NCBI RefSeq assembly: GCF_019749295.1 | Contig: NZ_JACWFG010000001.1 | Span: 20,507-84,506, forward strand | DNA: 64,000 bases | Source of the DNA: Neobacillus niacini | Lineage (GTDB): Bacteria; Bacillota; Bacilli; Bacillales; Cytobacillaceae | Reading direction: 5' to 3' | Part shown: in pieces, positions 53,562 through 63,794 of the stretch | Layout: each line of letters starts with the position of its first letter | How positions within the stretch are numbered: the first letter of the stretch is position 1 | The notes under the pieces: generated by a model | The model's input: only the letters and a program-made list of their open reading frames with translations | What the model was told of the DNA's origin: nothing | The model's database searches: none | Translations under genes and position numbers: made by a program

Positions 53562-54185
53562 ATGACAAAAATATCTAAGCGCCAGCAGGATATCCTTGAG
53601 TTTATTAAAGGGGAAGTTAAGAAAAAAGGCTATCCGCCTTCCGTTAGAGAAATAGGTGAAGCAGTTGGACTTGCCTCTAGTTCTACTGTCCATGGTCATT
53701 TAGCACGTTTAGAAAGCAAAGGACTAATTAGACGAGACCCAACAAAACCAAGAGCAATTGAAATACTAGAAGCCGATGAAAGTGTAAATATTCCAAGGAA
53801 CAATGTTGTCAATGTCCCAATCGTTGGTAAAGTAACCGCCGGTCTGCCTATTACCGCCATCGAAAACGTAGAAGAGTATTTTCCACTGCCAGAGAGTCTT
53901 GCACCTGCTGATGAACAGGTATTTATGCTAGAAATCATGGGTGAGAGTATGATAGAAGCTGGAATTCTCGATGGAGATTACGTAATCGTTAGACAGCAGC
54001 AAACTGCCAATAATGGAGATATCGTTGTGGCAATGACAGAAGAGGATGAAGCTACTTGTAAGCGATTCTTTAAAGAAAAGGATTACATTCGCCTGCAGCC
54101 GGAGAACTCTACAATGGATCCGATTATTTTAAGAAATGTATCGATACTTGGAAAAGTGATTGGAGTTTACCGTCACATACATTAA
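53562..54185 (+). CDS. lexA: LexA repressor
   Basis: SOS repressor, 207 residues. N-terminal winged HTH ([38 protein letters not shown]). C-terminal self-cleaving domain: the Ala-Gly cleavage site in [12 protein letters not shown], catalytic Ser in [10 protein letters not shown], and Lys in [23 protein letters not shown] precedes the ATG. It probably also controls the YolD gene and the 32.7-kb promoter of the integrated element, which have matching boxes. Confidence 0.97.
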   Translation: MTKISKRQQDILEFIKGEVKKKGYPPSVREIGEAVGLASSSTVHGHLARLESKGLIRRDPTKPRAIEILEADESVNIPRNNVVNVPIVGKVTAGLPITAIENVEEYFPLPESLAPADEQVFMLEIMGESMIEAGILDGDYVIVRQQQTANNGDIVVAMTEEDEATCKRFFKEKDYIRLQPENSTMDPIILRNVSILGKVIGVYRHIH

Positions 54186-54208
54186 TCCATGAAGAGCTAG
54201 ATTTAATA

Positions 54209-54249
54209 GCACAAAAAGAGTCCAATTTATATCGGACTCTTTTTTGTGC
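54209..54249 (+). terminator. Terminator of lexA
   Basis: AAAAAGAGTCC and GGACTCTTTTTT arms, extended by GCAC/GTGC at the outer ends. Confidence 0.85.
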
Positions 54250-54345
54250 CTGTCATGTCCGAATGATCTCCTCATTCAGACATCATCCACTCTTTCTTTG
54301 CTTGTCCTGTCCGAATGGGTCTCTCATCAGAAATCATAGTCGTAT
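54248..54345. repeat. Degenerate 52-bp repeat, about 1.8 copies
   Basis: TGTCCGAATG recurs at 54256 and 54308, 52 bases apart, with TCTC-TCAT-CAGA-ATCAT shared downstream. It follows the lexA terminator directly. The rest of the gap to 54495 shows no gene. Confidence 0.65.
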
Positions 54346-54495
54346 TTACGCTCATAAAATATGTTTATTTTTGGAAAATATACAAAATTGTGTATATTTA
54401 CTCATTCTATCTAGTTTCCACTATTGATATAATGGTAATACACCAAGAGTTTACCTTAGGTCAAAAAAATCCAGGCTTAAGGAGAGTGGAAAACA

Positions 54496-54780
54496 GTGTT
54501 GAAGGACATTATTTTCTCAATGGTAATTGGTGGATCAGTAGGAATTATCAGTCATGTTCGAAAGCACGGAAAAATCATCATGCCTCGTAAGACAAAGAAG
54601 TTTGTTTATCTAGGTTTTCTAGAAGAAATACTTCTATGTTTAGTCGCTTGTCTCCTCGTGGTGATTTACACAACTCCCAATTCTTTGGTTGAGAATATTT
54701 TAGTATCCGTCCTTGTAGGGGTTAGCAGTGATATTATTCTCACCAGGTTTAAGTTACTAAATGAAAAAAATGAAAAATAG
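54496..54780 (+). CDS. DUF4257-like small membrane protein
   Basis: A 94-residue protein with two hydrophobic regions (IIFSMVIGGSVGIISHV and FLEEILLCLVACLLVVIY) plus a third weaker one (ENILVSVLVGVSSDIIL), resembling the DUF4257 family of Bacillus. It starts at GTG with AAGGAGAG nine bases upstream. Function unknown. Convergent with glnA; they share a terminator. Confidence 0.65.
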   Translation: MLKDIIFSMVIGGSVGIISHVRKHGKIIMPRKTKKFVYLGFLEEILLCLVACLLVVIYTTPNSLVENILVSVLVGVSSDIILTRFKLLNEKNEK

Positions 54781-54782
54781 TA

Positions 54783-54838
54783 GAAAAAAAAAAAAAAAAA
54801 AACCCAGTATGGACTTGTATCCACACTGGGTCTTTTTC
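54783..54838 (-). terminator. Terminator of glnA (bidirectional)
   Basis: ACCCAGTGTGGA, short loop, TCCATACTGGGT followed on the minus strand by a run of 18 T; the plus strand ends in CTTTTT. Confidence 0.9.
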
Positions 54839-54841
54839 ATT

Positions 54842-56176
54842 TTAGTACATGCTCATATATTGATCACGTTCCCAAGGGTGTACTACCGTTCTGAACATAT
54901 CCCACTCGATTTCTTTTGCTTCGATAAAGTGTTCGAAGATATGCTCTCCTAAACCAGCTACGATTACTTCATCGGACTTCAATTGATCTAGTGCTTGAGC
55001 TAGAGTTGCTGGAAGATCGATGATTCCTTCTTCAATTCTCTCTTCTTTGCTCATTACATAGATGTTACGGTCAACTGGAGCTGGAGGAGTCATTTTATTC
55101 TTAATACCATCTAAACCAGCTTTTAATAGAACAGCCATTGCTAGATATGGGTTAGCAGCTGGGTCAACGCTTCTTACTTCTACACGAGTACTTAAGCCGC
55201 GAGAAGCAGGAATACGGATTAATGGTGAACGGTTTCTAGCAGACCATGCCACGTAGCAAGGTGCTTCATAACCAGGTACTAGACGCTTATAAGAGTTTAC
55301 AGTTGGATTGGTTACAGCTGTAAAGCTTGGAGCGTGCTTTAGGATACCTGCAATGAATTGACGAGCTGTATCGCTCATTTCTAGGTCGCCAGTTGGCTCG
55401 TAGAATGCATTTTTTCCATTAGAGAATAATGAAAGATTCATGTGCATTCCAGAACCGTTTACGCCGTATAATGGTTTTGGCATGAACGTCGCATGTAAAC
55501 CGTGCTTACGTGCAATTGTTTTTACTACTAATTTGAATGTTTGAATTTGGTCACATGCTGTTAATGCATCCGCATATTTGAAGTCAATTTCGTGCTGTCC
55601 TGGTGCTACTTCATGGTGAGATGCTTCAATTTCAAAGCCCATTTCTTCTAGTTCTAGCACGATATCACGACGGCAGTTTTCTCCTAAATCTGTTGGTGCT
55701 AAGTCGAAATATCCGCCTTGGTCGTTCAATTCTAGTGTTGGCTCACCTTTTTCATCTAATTTAAATAAGAAGAATTCTGGCTCAGGCCCTAAGTTAAAAT
55801 CTGTAAATCCTAGTTCTTCCATTTCTTTCAATACTCTTCTTAGGTTATTACGCGGATCACCATCAAATGGATTTCCTTCCGCTGTATAGATATCGCAAAT
55901 TAAGCGAGCAACTTTTCCTTTTTCAGCTGTCCAAGGGAAAACTACCCATGTATTCAGGTCAGGATATAAATACATATCAGATTCTTCAATACGTACAAAT
56001 CCTTCGATAGATGATCCATCAAACATCATTTTATTATCTAAAGCCTTTTCTAATTGGCTGACAGGAATCTCAACGTTTTTAATCGTTCCTAAAATATCAG
56101 TGAATTGAAGACGAATAAATTTAACATTTTCCTCTTGTGCCAACCGCTTAATATCTTCTCTTGTAAACTTTGCCAT
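54842..56176 (-). CDS. glnA: Glutamine synthetase, type I
   Basis: ATP-dependent glutamate-ammonia ligase, 444 residues, dodecameric in the family. Motifs: [20 protein letters not shown] (beta-grasp), [41 protein letters not shown] and the feedback-linked R in [15 protein letters not shown] start at the ATG at 56176, after GGGGG; a frame from 56191 adds five residues. It forms the glnRA operon with glnR, controlled by GlnR boxes. Feedback-inhibited Bacillus GlnA also acts as a partner of GlnR and TnrA. Confidence 0.97.
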   Translation of the reverse strand: MAKFTREDIKRLAQEENVKFIRLQFTDILGTIKNVEIPVSQLEKALDNKMMFDGSSIEGFVRIEESDMYLYPDLNTWVVFPWTAEKGKVARLICDIYTAEGNPFDGDPRNNLRRVLKEMEELGFTDFNLGPEPEFFLFKLDEKGEPTLELNDQGGYFDLAPTDLGENCRRDIVLELEEMGFEIEASHHEVAPGQHEIDFKYADALTACDQIQTFKLVVKTIARKHGLHATFMPKPLYGVNGSGMHMNLSLFSNGKNAFYEPTGDLEMSDTARQFIAGILKHAPSFTAVTNPTVNSYKRLVPGYEAPCYVAWSARNRSPLIRIPASRGLSTRVEVRSVDPAANPYLAMAVLLKAGLDGIKNKMTPPAPVDRNIYVMSKEERIEEGIIDLPATLAQALDQLKSDEVIVAGLGEHIFEHFIEAKEIEWDMFRTVVHPWERDQYMSMY

Positions 56177-56206
56177 TCTTATTACCCCCAAGTAGTTTAA
56201 TAAATT

Positions 56207-56614
56207 TTAATGGAAAAATCGTGACATATCCCCTTGCCTTAGTGACGAACGATTAAATCTGCCAGCTTGCTGCAATTCATGCCGCAGAAGGTTTCTCAGC
56301 TGTTCGTCTGTTAACTCTTGTTTGGCTTTCTCAGCCTGCTGCTGGATTACGTTTGCCTGCTGCTGTTGATCCTTGATTAAGAAGAGCTGTTTTATACCAG
56401 CCATATTAACTCCTTGATCAATGAGATCCTTAATTTCTAATAGACTATCAATATCGTTTAGACTAAATAGTCTTCTATTCCCATCAGTTCTTGCTGGAGA
56501 AATCAATTGATGCTCTTCATAGTATCGGATTTGCCTAGCTGTTAGTTCTGTTAACTGCATGACGGTTCCGATTGGGAATAGTGGCATTGAGCGGCGTATT
56601 TCCTTTCCACTCAT
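56207..56614 (-). CDS. glnR: Nitrogen regulator GlnR (MerR family)
   Basis: A 135-residue repressor. N-terminal MerR-type HTH ([23 protein letters not shown]), wing and coiled coil ([18 protein letters not shown]), Gln-rich linker and a C-terminal tail that senses feedback-inhibited glutamine synthetase. GAGAGG precedes the ATG. First gene of glnRA. Confidence 0.94.
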   Translation of the reverse strand: MSGKEIRRSMPLFPIGTVMQLTELTARQIRYYEEHQLISPARTDGNRRLFSLNDIDSLLEIKDLIDQGVNMAGIKQLFLIKDQQQQANVIQQQAEKAKQELTDEQLRNLLRHELQQAGRFNRSSLRQGDMSRFFH

Positions 56615-56650
56615 TAAATTTCTCCTCTCTTTTTGCTAATTTATAATGCT

Positions 56651-56701
56651 ATTATATTTCGTGTCAGAAAAGATGTCAACGATATGTTAGGTTTTCTAAC
56701 A
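56651..56701 (-). promoter_or_regulatory. glnRA promoter with two GlnR/TnrA boxes
   Basis: Minus strand: -35 TTGACA (56679-56674), 17-base spacer, -10 TATAAT (56656-56651). Box 1, TGTTA-N7-TAACA (56685-56701), is a perfect GlnR/TnrA site just upstream. Box 2, TGACA-N7-TGACA (56662-56678), overlaps the -35 and has one mismatch. Confidence 0.88.
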
Positions 56702-56713
56702 TGGTTTTTTCAT

Positions 56714-56745
56714 AAAAAAAAGGACAATTACTTTAGTTATCCTTT
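56714..56745 (-). terminator. Terminator of ynbB
   Basis: GGATAACT and AGTAATTGTCC arms, followed on the minus strand by eight T. Confidence 0.6.
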
Positions 56746-56755
56746 GCTATGTTTT

Positions 56756-58027
56756 TTAGATTAATTCAATTAATTTTTTTTCAATCAAAGAATCCACCGC
56801 AATACAAACAGCCATTTTTACATGCGAATAAGTTAATCCTCCTTGAACATAGGCAACATATGGAGGTCTTATCGGACCATCTGCCGTCAGCTCAATGCTT
56901 GCCCCCTGAATAAAGGTCCCGGCTGCCATAATGACATCATCCTCATACCCAGGCATGTAGGCAGGAAGGGCTGTAACATGTGAATTGATAGGAGAAGCAA
57001 ATTGTATCGCCTGACAGAATGCGATCATTTTATCCTTATCATCAAATTGAACGGATTGGATTAAATCTGTTCGATTGGAGTCCCACTTCGGGGATGAATT
57101 CATTCCTAGTTTTTCAAGAAGTGCAGCTGTAAAAACAGCACCTTTTAACGCTTGTCCCACTACATGTGGTGCTAAAAAGAAGCCCTGATACATTTCTTGA
57201 AGACTATACAGAGAAGCACCAGCCTCCGCACCGATTCCAGGTGATGTCATTCGATACGAGCAAGCTTCAACATATTGTTTTTTTCCAACAATATAGCCTC
57301 CGGTTTTCGCAATGCCGCCGCCAGGGTTTTTAATCAATGAACCTGCCATTAAATCAGCACCTACATGGCAGGGTTCAAGTTCTTCAACGAATTCCCCATA
57401 ACAGTTATCTACAAAAACAACAACATCCTCTTTTATTTCCTTTACAAAAGCAATCATTTCTTTGATTTCAGCTACGGTAAAAGAGGGACGTGTTGCATAT
57501 CCCTTAGAACGCTGAATCCCAATCATTTTGGTATTAGGTTTGATTTTCGAGGCAATAGTGTCCCAATCAATCGCCCCCATTTCCGTTAGAGCTGCACTGT
57601 CATAGGATATTCCAAACTCCTTTAAAGAGCCCACACCGTTCCCGCGTATGCCAACAATTTCTTCAAGGGTATCGTACGGTTTTCCTGTTATATACAGAAG
57701 TTCATCTCCAGGCCGAAGAATCCCAAATAAGGCAATGGAAATGGCATGTGTTCCAGAGATAATCTGCGGACGAACAAGACCTGCCTCACCGCCAAATACA
57801 TCTGCATAGATCAGTTCCAATGTGTCCCTGCCGATGTCATCATATCCATACCCTGTGGTAGGGATAAAGTGAGAATCACTCACTCTGTGTTTTTGATAAC
57901 TTCTCAGGACACGAAATTGATTATTTTCAATTTTCTCGTCTATCCCTTTATGTACGTTCGTTATTTGTTGTTCTACTTCTTTTACTAGCTGTTGAAGCTT
58001 TTCCCCATTCTTTAACTGTTGAAACAT
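56756..58027 (-). CDS. ynbB: PLP-dependent methionine gamma-lyase/aluminium-resistance family protein YnbB
   Basis: A 423-residue PLP enzyme of the cystathionine beta/gamma-lyase-like YnbB family, often annotated as aluminium-resistance protein. Motifs: HAISIALFGILRPGDELLY, VFVDNCYGEFVEELEP, and the likely PLP lysine in AGSLIKNPGGGIAKTGGYI. I start at the ATG at 58027 with GGAGTAAC upstream; the frame to 58129 overlaps hflX. It lies 4 bases after the hflX stop, as in the B. subtilis spoVK-ynbA-ynbB-glnRA order. True substrate unknown. Confidence 0.9.
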   Translation of the reverse strand: MFQQLKNGEKLQQLVKEVEQQITNVHKGIDEKIENNQFRVLRSYQKHRVSDSHFIPTTGYGYDDIGRDTLELIYADVFGGEAGLVRPQIISGTHAISIALFGILRPGDELLYITGKPYDTLEEIVGIRGNGVGSLKEFGISYDSAALTEMGAIDWDTIASKIKPNTKMIGIQRSKGYATRPSFTVAEIKEMIAFVKEIKEDVVVFVDNCYGEFVEELEPCHVGADLMAGSLIKNPGGGIAKTGGYIVGKKQYVEACSYRMTSPGIGAEAGASLYSLQEMYQGFFLAPHVVGQALKGAVFTAALLEKLGMNSSPKWDSNRTDLIQSVQFDDKDKMIAFCQAIQFASPINSHVTALPAYMPGYEDDVIMAAGTFIQGASIELTADGPIRPPYVAYVQGGLTYSHVKMAVCIAVDSLIEKKLIELI

Positions 58028-58031
58028 GTTG

Positions 58032-59300
58032 TTACTCCATTCTCGTTTTGTATTTCTGTAATTGCCCGGAAACTTGATGGTCAGGCAGAGAAAATCCCCT
58101 GCATTGATAAACCTCTTTTTCTTCATCAAAAACCAGTTCTCTTACGATTGTATCATTCTTTAATTGTGCAAGCAGCTTCCCTTCTGTTGAATGTATACTC
58201 ACTTGGTATTGATCCATCATTTCAATAATTATTTTTTCTATTTTTCTTTTTAATTCATCACGGTCCTCTTTTTCATAGGCACTGATAAAGATAAGAGGGG
58301 TGTTCGCTGTTGGTACAAAGTCAGCTTGTTTAATGTCCCTTTTATTATAGACTGTTATCTGAGGGATGTCTTTGACCTCTAAGTCTTCAAGCAGCTTATT
58401 CACTGTTTTTTCATGCTGAAAATAGTCCGCATTTGACATATCCACGACATGCAATAGCAGATCCGCTTCCTTAACTTCTTCAAGCGTCGAACGGAAGGCT
58501 GCAATCAACGAAGTCGGAAGGTCTTGAATGAATCCAACCGTATCGGTAATTAAGGTTTGAAACCCGCTTGGTAAAATTAACTTTCTTGTCATTGGATCCA
58601 AGGTAGCAAATAATTGGTTTTCTTCAAACGAATCCGCTTCAGAAAGGCGGTTAAAAAGGGTTGATTTCCCTGCGTTAGTATAGCCGACAATTGCGATTTG
58701 GAACGTTTTATTTTTCTTTCTTCTTTCCCGGTAACGATCGCGGTGCTGTACAATTACAGCAAGCTGACTTTTAATTTCATCAATTCTTCGGCGGATATGA
58801 CGACGATCTGACTCGAGTTTTGTTTCCCCAGGTCCTCTTGTCCCAATACCTGCTCCTAACCTTGATAATGCGGTACCTTGTCCAGCAAGGCGCGGCAGCA
58901 GGTAATGAAGCTGTGCTAGTTCAACCTGAAGCTTCCCTTCCTTTGACCTTGCTCTTTGCGCAAAAATATCTAAGATTAACTGAGTTCGGTCGATGATACG
59001 AGCATTTAACTCAGAAGAAAGATTTCTTTTTTGACTTGGAGAAAGTTCATCGTTAAAGATGACTAAATCTGCCTCTACTTCATCCACAAGTGTCTTAAGT
59101 TCTTCTACTTTCCCTTTTCCTATGTATAGCGCTGAGTGGATACGCTCTCTTTTTTGAACAACAGTCATCAGGACTTCACCTTTAGCTGTCTGGGTTAAGG
59201 CAGCAAGCTCTTCCATCGAATATTGGAACCTGCTATCATCCAATGTTTGCGTTTGGCAGCCAACTAAGATCGCTTTTTCTAAGCTTACTTCTTGTTCCAT
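58032..59300 (-). CDS. hflX: Ribosome-associated GTPase HflX
   Basis: A 422-residue GTPase that splits or rescues stalled ribosomes. The N-terminal HflX domain shows [17 protein letters not shown] and [24 protein letters not shown]; the helical linker [18 protein letters not shown] follows; the G domain has G1 [10 protein letters not shown]3 [11 protein letters not shown] and G4 NKRD. Corresponds to ynbA of B. subtilis. In an operon with ynbB. Confidence 0.95.
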   Translation of the reverse strand: MEQEVSLEKAILVGCQTQTLDDSRFQYSMEELAALTQTAKGEVLMTVVQKRERIHSALYIGKGKVEELKTLVDEVEADLVIFNDELSPSQKRNLSSELNARIIDRTQLILDIFAQRARSKEGKLQVELAQLHYLLPRLAGQGTALSRLGAGIGTRGPGETKLESDRRHIRRRIDEIKSQLAVIVQHRDRYRERRKKNKTFQIAIVGYTNAGKSTLFNRLSEADSFEENQLFATLDPMTRKLILPSGFQTLITDTVGFIQDLPTSLIAAFRSTLEEVKEADLLLHVVDMSNADYFQHEKTVNKLLEDLEVKDIPQITVYNKRDIKQADFVPTANTPLIFISAYEKEDRDELKRKIEKIIIEMMDQYQVSIHSTEGKLLAQLKNDTIVRELVFDEEKEVYQCRGFSLPDHQVSGQLQKYKTRME

Positions 59301-59480
59301 ACCAACACCTGCTTTCGTGAATTTTCTTTCCTCATCATATCAAAAAAGAGGATAATACCCTAATTTTGCACCCAAATTTTAATATTTATATTGATTAATT
59401 CTTCCCCCGTGTTAAAATCATAATGTTTACTGAATATTTCAAGTATAAACAGAACCTACACCCGAGGAGAAACATACAAA

Positions 59481-60086
59481 ATGACATGGGATGTTTTAAG
59501 TATAATCGGCACTATTGCCTTTGCGGTTAGTGGCGCTATTGTAGCAATGGAAGAAGAATATGATATTTTAGGGGTCTATATATTAGGAATTGTTACTGCA
59601 TTTGGCGGTGGTGCTTTTCGTAATCTATTAATTGGTGTCCCGGTTTCGGCACTCTGGGAACAGGGATTATTTTTCCAAATTGCGTTATTATCAATTACAG
59701 CCGTATTTATGTTTCCAAATAATCTATTGCGTCATTGGCAAAGATGGGGTAATTTCTTTGATGCCATCGGCTTGTCTGCTTTTGCGATTCAAGGAGCTAT
59801 ATACGCTGTAAATATGGACCATCCTATTAGCGCAGTCATCGTGGCGGCTGTCTTAACGGGTATTGGCGGGGGGATTATTCGAGATTTACTTGCCGGCAGG
59901 AAACCAATTGTATTACGAGCTGAAATTTATGCCGTTTGGGCGATTCTTGCTGGACTTATTATTGGATTAAAAATCGCCTCCAACCCTTGGGAGTTATACA
60001 CCTTATTTGTACTGGTAACCGCACTAAGAGTCCTATCCTATACATTTAAATGGAAGCTTCCGGCTAGAAGGCTCGGCACACATTAA
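59481..60086 (+). CDS. TRIC-family cation channel protein (UPF0126)
   Basis: A 201-residue membrane protein with seven helices in two repeats, each with the conserved glycine-rich turn (TAFGGGAFRNLLIG and TGIGGGIIRDLLAG). This is the bacterial TRIC (trimeric intracellular cation channel) family, also called UPF0126, related to YvgT of B. subtilis. It probably conducts monovalent cations. GAGGAGAAA precedes the ATG. Single gene inserted between hflX and spoVK relative to B. subtilis. Confidence 0.9.
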   Translation: MTWDVLSIIGTIAFAVSGAIVAMEEEYDILGVYILGIVTAFGGGAFRNLLIGVPVSALWEQGLFFQIALLSITAVFMFPNNLLRHWQRWGNFFDAIGLSAFAIQGAIYAVNMDHPISAVIVAAVLTGIGGGIIRDLLAGRKPIVLRAEIYAVWAILAGLIIGLKIASNPWELYTLFVLVTALRVLSYTFKWKLPARRLGTH

Positions 60087-60087
60087 G

Positions 60088-60121
60088 AAATCGGCGGCAA
60101 ATATGTCCGCCGATTTTTTTA
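60088..60121 (+). terminator. Terminator of the TRIC gene
   Basis: AAATCGGCGG, 9-base loop, CCGCCGATTT followed by TTTT; also serves the convergent spoVK. Confidence 0.88.
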
Positions 60122-61075
60122 ATCTTCTTCAAAAACTAAATCGTTACTTCTAAGTGTCAATAATTCATGTTTGTCGAAGCTGTTCTGCAATAACAGCCGC
60201 ATAGCTTGAGCGCGTATTGATTTTTCAATAATATTACGAACATAACGGCCATTCGAGAAACTATTGGGATTGAGAACCGCTTTAACCCATATCAAATGAT
60301 CTTTTAACTTTTTTTCAGCCTCATGGCTCAGTGTGTATTCTCTTTCATCCAGCATACGGCTCGCAATCTCCATCAATTGATCGATCGTATAATTAGGAAA
60401 ATCAATCACTAGAGGAAACCGGGAGTGGAGTCCCGGATTGAGGGTTAAGAAATGATCCATCTCCCTGGAATAGCCGGCTAGAATCAGGATAAATTCATGC
60501 TGTTTGTCTTCCATATGCTTGACGAGTGTATCAATCGCTTCCTTTCCAAAATCCTTCTCACCGCCGCGCCCTAATGAATAGGCCTCATCAATGAATAAAA
60601 TCCCACCCTGCGCTTTTTTTATTAAATCCCTTGTTTTCTGAGCAGTATGACCAATATATTCCCCTACAAGGTCTGCGCGCTCTGCCTCAATCAAGTGTCC
60701 CTTAGAGAGTACGTTCATCTTTAAGAAGAGCTTGCCAATTAATCTGGCAACGGTTGTCTTCCCTGTCCCTGGATTTCCCTTAAACATCATATGAAGGGCT
60801 TGTTTTCTTGCCTTCATCCCCACTTCTTCACGTTTTTTATTTACAAAAATCCAAGCGTAAATTTCTTTTATCATTCGTTTCATTTCTTCCATACCCACTA
60901 ATGCCCCGAGCTCGTCTTCGATTTCCTTTAATGCCGAGTGCTCCGGGGGGATAACCTTTGGAACAACTGGAGGAACGGGCAGCTCTTTCGTTAAGGACTT
61001 TCTCTTTTGGGAGTTGAGGGAAACTGTTATTTGTCCATTACTTTTCATGCGAATCGGTTGATCCAAAGCCTTCAC
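60119..61075 (-). CDS. spoVK: Stage V sporulation protein K (AAA+ ATPase)
   Basis: A 318-residue CbbX-type AAA+ ATPase required for spore maturation in B. subtilis. Motifs: LGALVGMEEMKRMIKEIYAW, Walker A GNPGTGKTT, Walker B GILFIDEAYSLGRGG, sensor LILAGYSREMDHFL and the arginine finger NPGLHSRFP. The N-terminal 50 residues are family-specific and basic. Upstream lie hfq and miaA, as in B. subtilis. Confidence 0.94.
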   Translation of the reverse strand: MKALDQPIRMKSNGQITVSLNSQKRKSLTKELPVPPVVPKVIPPEHSALKEIEDELGALVGMEEMKRMIKEIYAWIFVNKKREEVGMKARKQALHMMFKGNPGTGKTTVARLIGKLFLKMNVLSKGHLIEAERADLVGEYIGHTAQKTRDLIKKAQGGILFIDEAYSLGRGGEKDFGKEAIDTLVKHMEDKQHEFILILAGYSREMDHFLTLNPGLHSRFPLVIDFPNYTIDQLMEIASRMLDEREYTLSHEAEKKLKDHLIWVKAVLNPNSFSNGRYVRNIIEKSIRAQAMRLLLQNSFDKHELLTLRSNDLVFEED

Positions 61076-61143
61076 CTCTCATTCTACAGAGCAATACTCC
61101 TTCATTTATGTGTATTCAGTCATGGAAGAAATCATTATAAAAA

Positions 61144-61171
61144 TAAAAAAAGCCCATTAAATTAATGGGCT
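61144..61171 (-). terminator. Terminator of hfq
   Basis: AGCCCATTAA and TTAATGGGCT form a near-perfect stem, followed on the minus strand by TTTTTT. Confidence 0.88.
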
Positions 61172-61188
61172 CACGTTAGAAATATTAA

Positions 61189-61419
61189 TTATTGTGCATC
61201 CAGGTCAAGCTGAACATTTCGTTGTGGAGCAAAGGTAGAAATGGCATGCTTGTAAACCAATTGCTGCTTTCCTTCTGATTCAAAAAGTACCGTAAAATTA
61301 TCAAAGCCTTTAATTTGGCCTCTCAATTGGAATCCGTTTAATAAGAACACCGTTACATGAGTATTGTCCTTACGGCACTGGTTTAAAAATTGGTCCTGAA
61401 TGTTGATGGTGGTTTTCAT
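61189..61419 (-). CDS. hfq: RNA chaperone Hfq
   Basis: A 76-residue Sm-like protein forming hexamers that bind small RNAs and mRNAs. The Sm1 motif is [19 protein letters not shown] and the Sm2 motif [11 protein letters not shown]-terminal [22 protein letters not shown] precedes the ATG. It follows miaA by 26 bases, the conserved miaA-hfq order. Confidence 0.96.
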   Translation of the reverse strand: MKTTINIQDQFLNQCRKDNTHVTVFLLNGFQLRGQIKGFDNFTVLFESEGKQQLVYKHAISTFAPQRNVQLDLDAQ

Positions 61420-61445
61420 TTGTATATCCTCCTCTTTTATCTCTA

Positions 61446-62411
61446 CTAATATGTATTCGATTTTACTTGTAGCTTTCCTTCAACGTACTGTGAAATTTCG
61501 TTTATTTTTTTTGACAAATCTGCGACATTTGTCATGTCGAACCATTTTACGGCCATTTTGTTTCGAAACCAGGTTAGTTGTCTCTTTGCATAACGCCTTG
61601 AATTTTGCTTCAGACTTTCTACAGCATCATCAAAGCTAACCTTTCCATCTAAATAATCATAAATTTCCTTATAGCCAATGGCCTGAATGGATTGACAATC
61701 CCTAAGTCCCTGTTTATGTAACATGCTGACTTCCTCAAGAAGACCTTCTGATAACATAATCTCAACACGTGCATTAATCCTTTCATAGAGCTTATCTCTC
61801 TCCATGGTTAAACCGATTAGTGCCGTTTCGTATAGGAGGTCGGGCTGCTGATTATTTTGATAGTCACTCATAATCTTACCAGTACAATGATAAATTTCAA
61901 GTGCCCGAATGACTCTTCTCACATTATTTGGATGGATTTGATTCGCACTTTCAGGATCTATCTTTGTTAATTCAAGGTGCAGCGCCTCATTTCCAATCTC
62001 TCTTGCTTTCTCTTCAAGCTGCAGCCGAAAAGCTTCATCTGCAGGCGCCTCGGAAAATTGATAATCATATATGACTGATTGAATATATAGGCCAGTCCCG
62101 CCGGCAATAATCGGAAGCTTACCTTTTGCGGTAATTTCAGCTATTTTCGTTCTGACAAGCTGCTGGAATTCAGCTACGGAAAAGTTTTCATCCGGTTCTT
62201 TAATATCAATCAAATGGTGGGGAATTCCCTCCATTTCCTCGACTTTAATTTTTGCCGTTCCGATATCCATGCCGCGATAAATCTGCATCGAATCGCCGCT
62301 GATGATTTCGCCATTATATTGTTTAGCCATTTCTATGCTTAACTTTGTTTTCCCAACTGCGGTTGGACCAATAATGACTAATAATTTCTGTTTTGAATCC
62401 AATATTTTCAC
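61446..62411 (-). CDS. miaA: tRNA dimethylallyltransferase MiaA
   Basis: Adds the isopentenyl group to A37 of tRNAs reading UNN codons; 321 residues. P-loop [17 protein letters not shown], substrate-site [16 protein letters not shown] and [19 protein letters not shown], and the C-terminal basic region [13 protein letters not shown]. Normal length. Confidence 0.96.
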   Translation of the reverse strand: MKILDSKQKLLVIIGPTAVGKTKLSIEMAKQYNGEIISGDSMQIYRGMDIGTAKIKVEEMEGIPHHLIDIKEPDENFSVAEFQQLVRTKIAEITAKGKLPIIAGGTGLYIQSVIYDYQFSEAPADEAFRLQLEEKAREIGNEALHLELTKIDPESANQIHPNNVRRVIRALEIYHCTGKIMSDYQNNQQPDLLYETALIGLTMERDKLYERINARVEIMLSEGLLEEVSMLHKQGLRDCQSIQAIGYKEIYDYLDGKVSFDDAVESLKQNSRRYAKRQLTWFRNKMAVKWFDMTNVADLSKKINEISQYVEGKLQVKSNTY

Positions 62412-62632
62412 ACTGCCCTTTTTTCATTTTTCAGTGATAGCTCGGAAACCTTATCACACTTACATCCTAACACAATTTCTAAAAGCAGTAGAACATCAAA
62501 TAAGTATAATCAAAAATTATCTATTCTATGCATATTTTCTAGGGATTTATTTTTATCCAATAAAAGCCAAAAATAATTAAATTCTTTTACAACGTTACAT
62601 TCCGATAACGTTTCATTTACAAATCGCTTTTC

Positions 62633-62662
62633 ACCCCCAACTTCATGGTAGTCTTAATCGTA
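62633..62662 (+). promoter_or_regulatory. Candidate sigma-I-type promoter of mreBH
   Basis: ACCCCC (62633-62638), 20 bases, CGTA (62659-62662). Sigma-I promoters of B. subtilis have ACCCCC and CGAA, and mreBH is a known sigma-I target. One base of the -10 differs. An inverted repeat AACGTTA/TAACGTT lies upstream near 62591-62612. Confidence 0.4.
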
Positions 62663-62732
62663 GCTTATTTTGTAGAAAGATAATATCTCGAAGAACATAT
62701 TATCGAAAAATAGGGAAATTAGGTGAAAGAAA

Positions 62733-63740
62733 ATGTTATCAAACTTTGAGATTGGTATTGATTTAGGAACAGCAAATATATTGGTTTATAGTAAAAATAA
62801 AGGAATCGCTGTAAATGAGCCTTCGGTTGTCGCCATAGACACCGATACTAAAAAAGTTGTAGCTTTTGGCAGGGAAGCAAAAGAGATGATTGGGAAAACC
62901 CCTGAGAAAATTATTGCTATTCGCCCATTAAAAGAAGGTGTTATTGCCGATTATGACCTTACAACAGAGCTTCTGAAGCATATCATGCGAAAAGCTTCAA
63001 AATCAGTCGGCTTTGCCATTCGCAAGCCAAATGTTGTCATCTGCACCCCTTCTGGATCAACAAGTGTTGAAAGAAGAGCCATTCATGACGCCGTGAGAAA
63101 TGCCGGCGCAAAAAAAATACAATTAATTGAAGAGCCCGTAGCAGCAGCGATTGGTGCCGGCATGCCTGTTGATGAGCCAGTAGCCAATGTGGTTGTTGAT
63201 ATTGGCGGGGGGAATACAGAGGTAGCGATCATTTCCTTCGGTGGTGTGGTTTCCTGCCATTCTATTAAAATTGGCGGAGACCGTCTAGATGAAGAAATCA
63301 TTCAATATGTCCGCAAGGAATATAATGTCTTGATTGGGGACAGAACCGCTGAAAATGTCAAAATGGAAATTGGTTATGCACTCGTTGATCACGAAGAGTT
63401 GACTAAGGAAGTACGAGGTCGCGACCTTGTGACAGGATTACCAAAGACGGTGACACTATCATCCTATGAAATTAGAAATGCTTTGAAAGAATCGTTATCT
63501 CATATCTTAGAAGCGATTCGTGCAACACTTGAGGACTGCCCAGCGGAACTAAGCGGTGACATCGTCGATCGCGGCGTCATTCTTACAGGTGGCGGAGCAC
63601 TGATGAAGGGAATGGAAGAATGGCTAAGTAAGGAGATTTTTGTTCCTGTACAACTAGCTCCGAATCCGCTTGAATCCGTAGCAATCGGAACGGGTCAAGC
63701 CCTTAAATACATGCATAAATTGCCTGCGGCTGTGAAATAG
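62733..63740 (+). CDS. mreBH: Rod-shape actin-like protein, MreBH type
   Basis: Bacterial actin homologue of 335 residues, forming membrane-attached filaments that guide wall synthesis. Phosphate-1 motif [14 protein letters not shown], phosphate-2 [20 protein letters not shown], adenosine motif [17 protein letters not shown]. The short N-terminus and length equal B. subtilis MreBH rather than Mbl or MreB; the separation from mreCD supports this. AGGTGAAAG precedes the ATG. Confidence 0.88.
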   Translation: MLSNFEIGIDLGTANILVYSKNKGIAVNEPSVVAIDTDTKKVVAFGREAKEMIGKTPEKIIAIRPLKEGVIADYDLTTELLKHIMRKASKSVGFAIRKPNVVICTPSGSTSVERRAIHDAVRNAGAKKIQLIEEPVAAAIGAGMPVDEPVANVVVDIGGGNTEVAIISFGGVVSCHSIKIGGDRLDEEIIQYVRKEYNVLIGDRTAENVKMEIGYALVDHEELTKEVRGRDLVTGLPKTVTLSSYEIRNALKESLSHILEAIRATLEDCPAELSGDIVDRGVILTGGGALMKGMEEWLSKEIFVPVQLAPNPLESVAIGTGQALKYMHKLPAAVK

Positions 63741-63750
63741 TTTAGTAACA

Positions 63751-63780
63751 AAAAAGAGTGCCACGTGAGGCACTCTTTTT
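63751..63780 (+). terminator. Terminator of mreBH
   Basis: AAAAAGAGTGCC, 6-base loop, GGCACTCTTTTT. Confidence 0.9.
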
Positions 63781-63794
63781 GCTATGCTATCAAA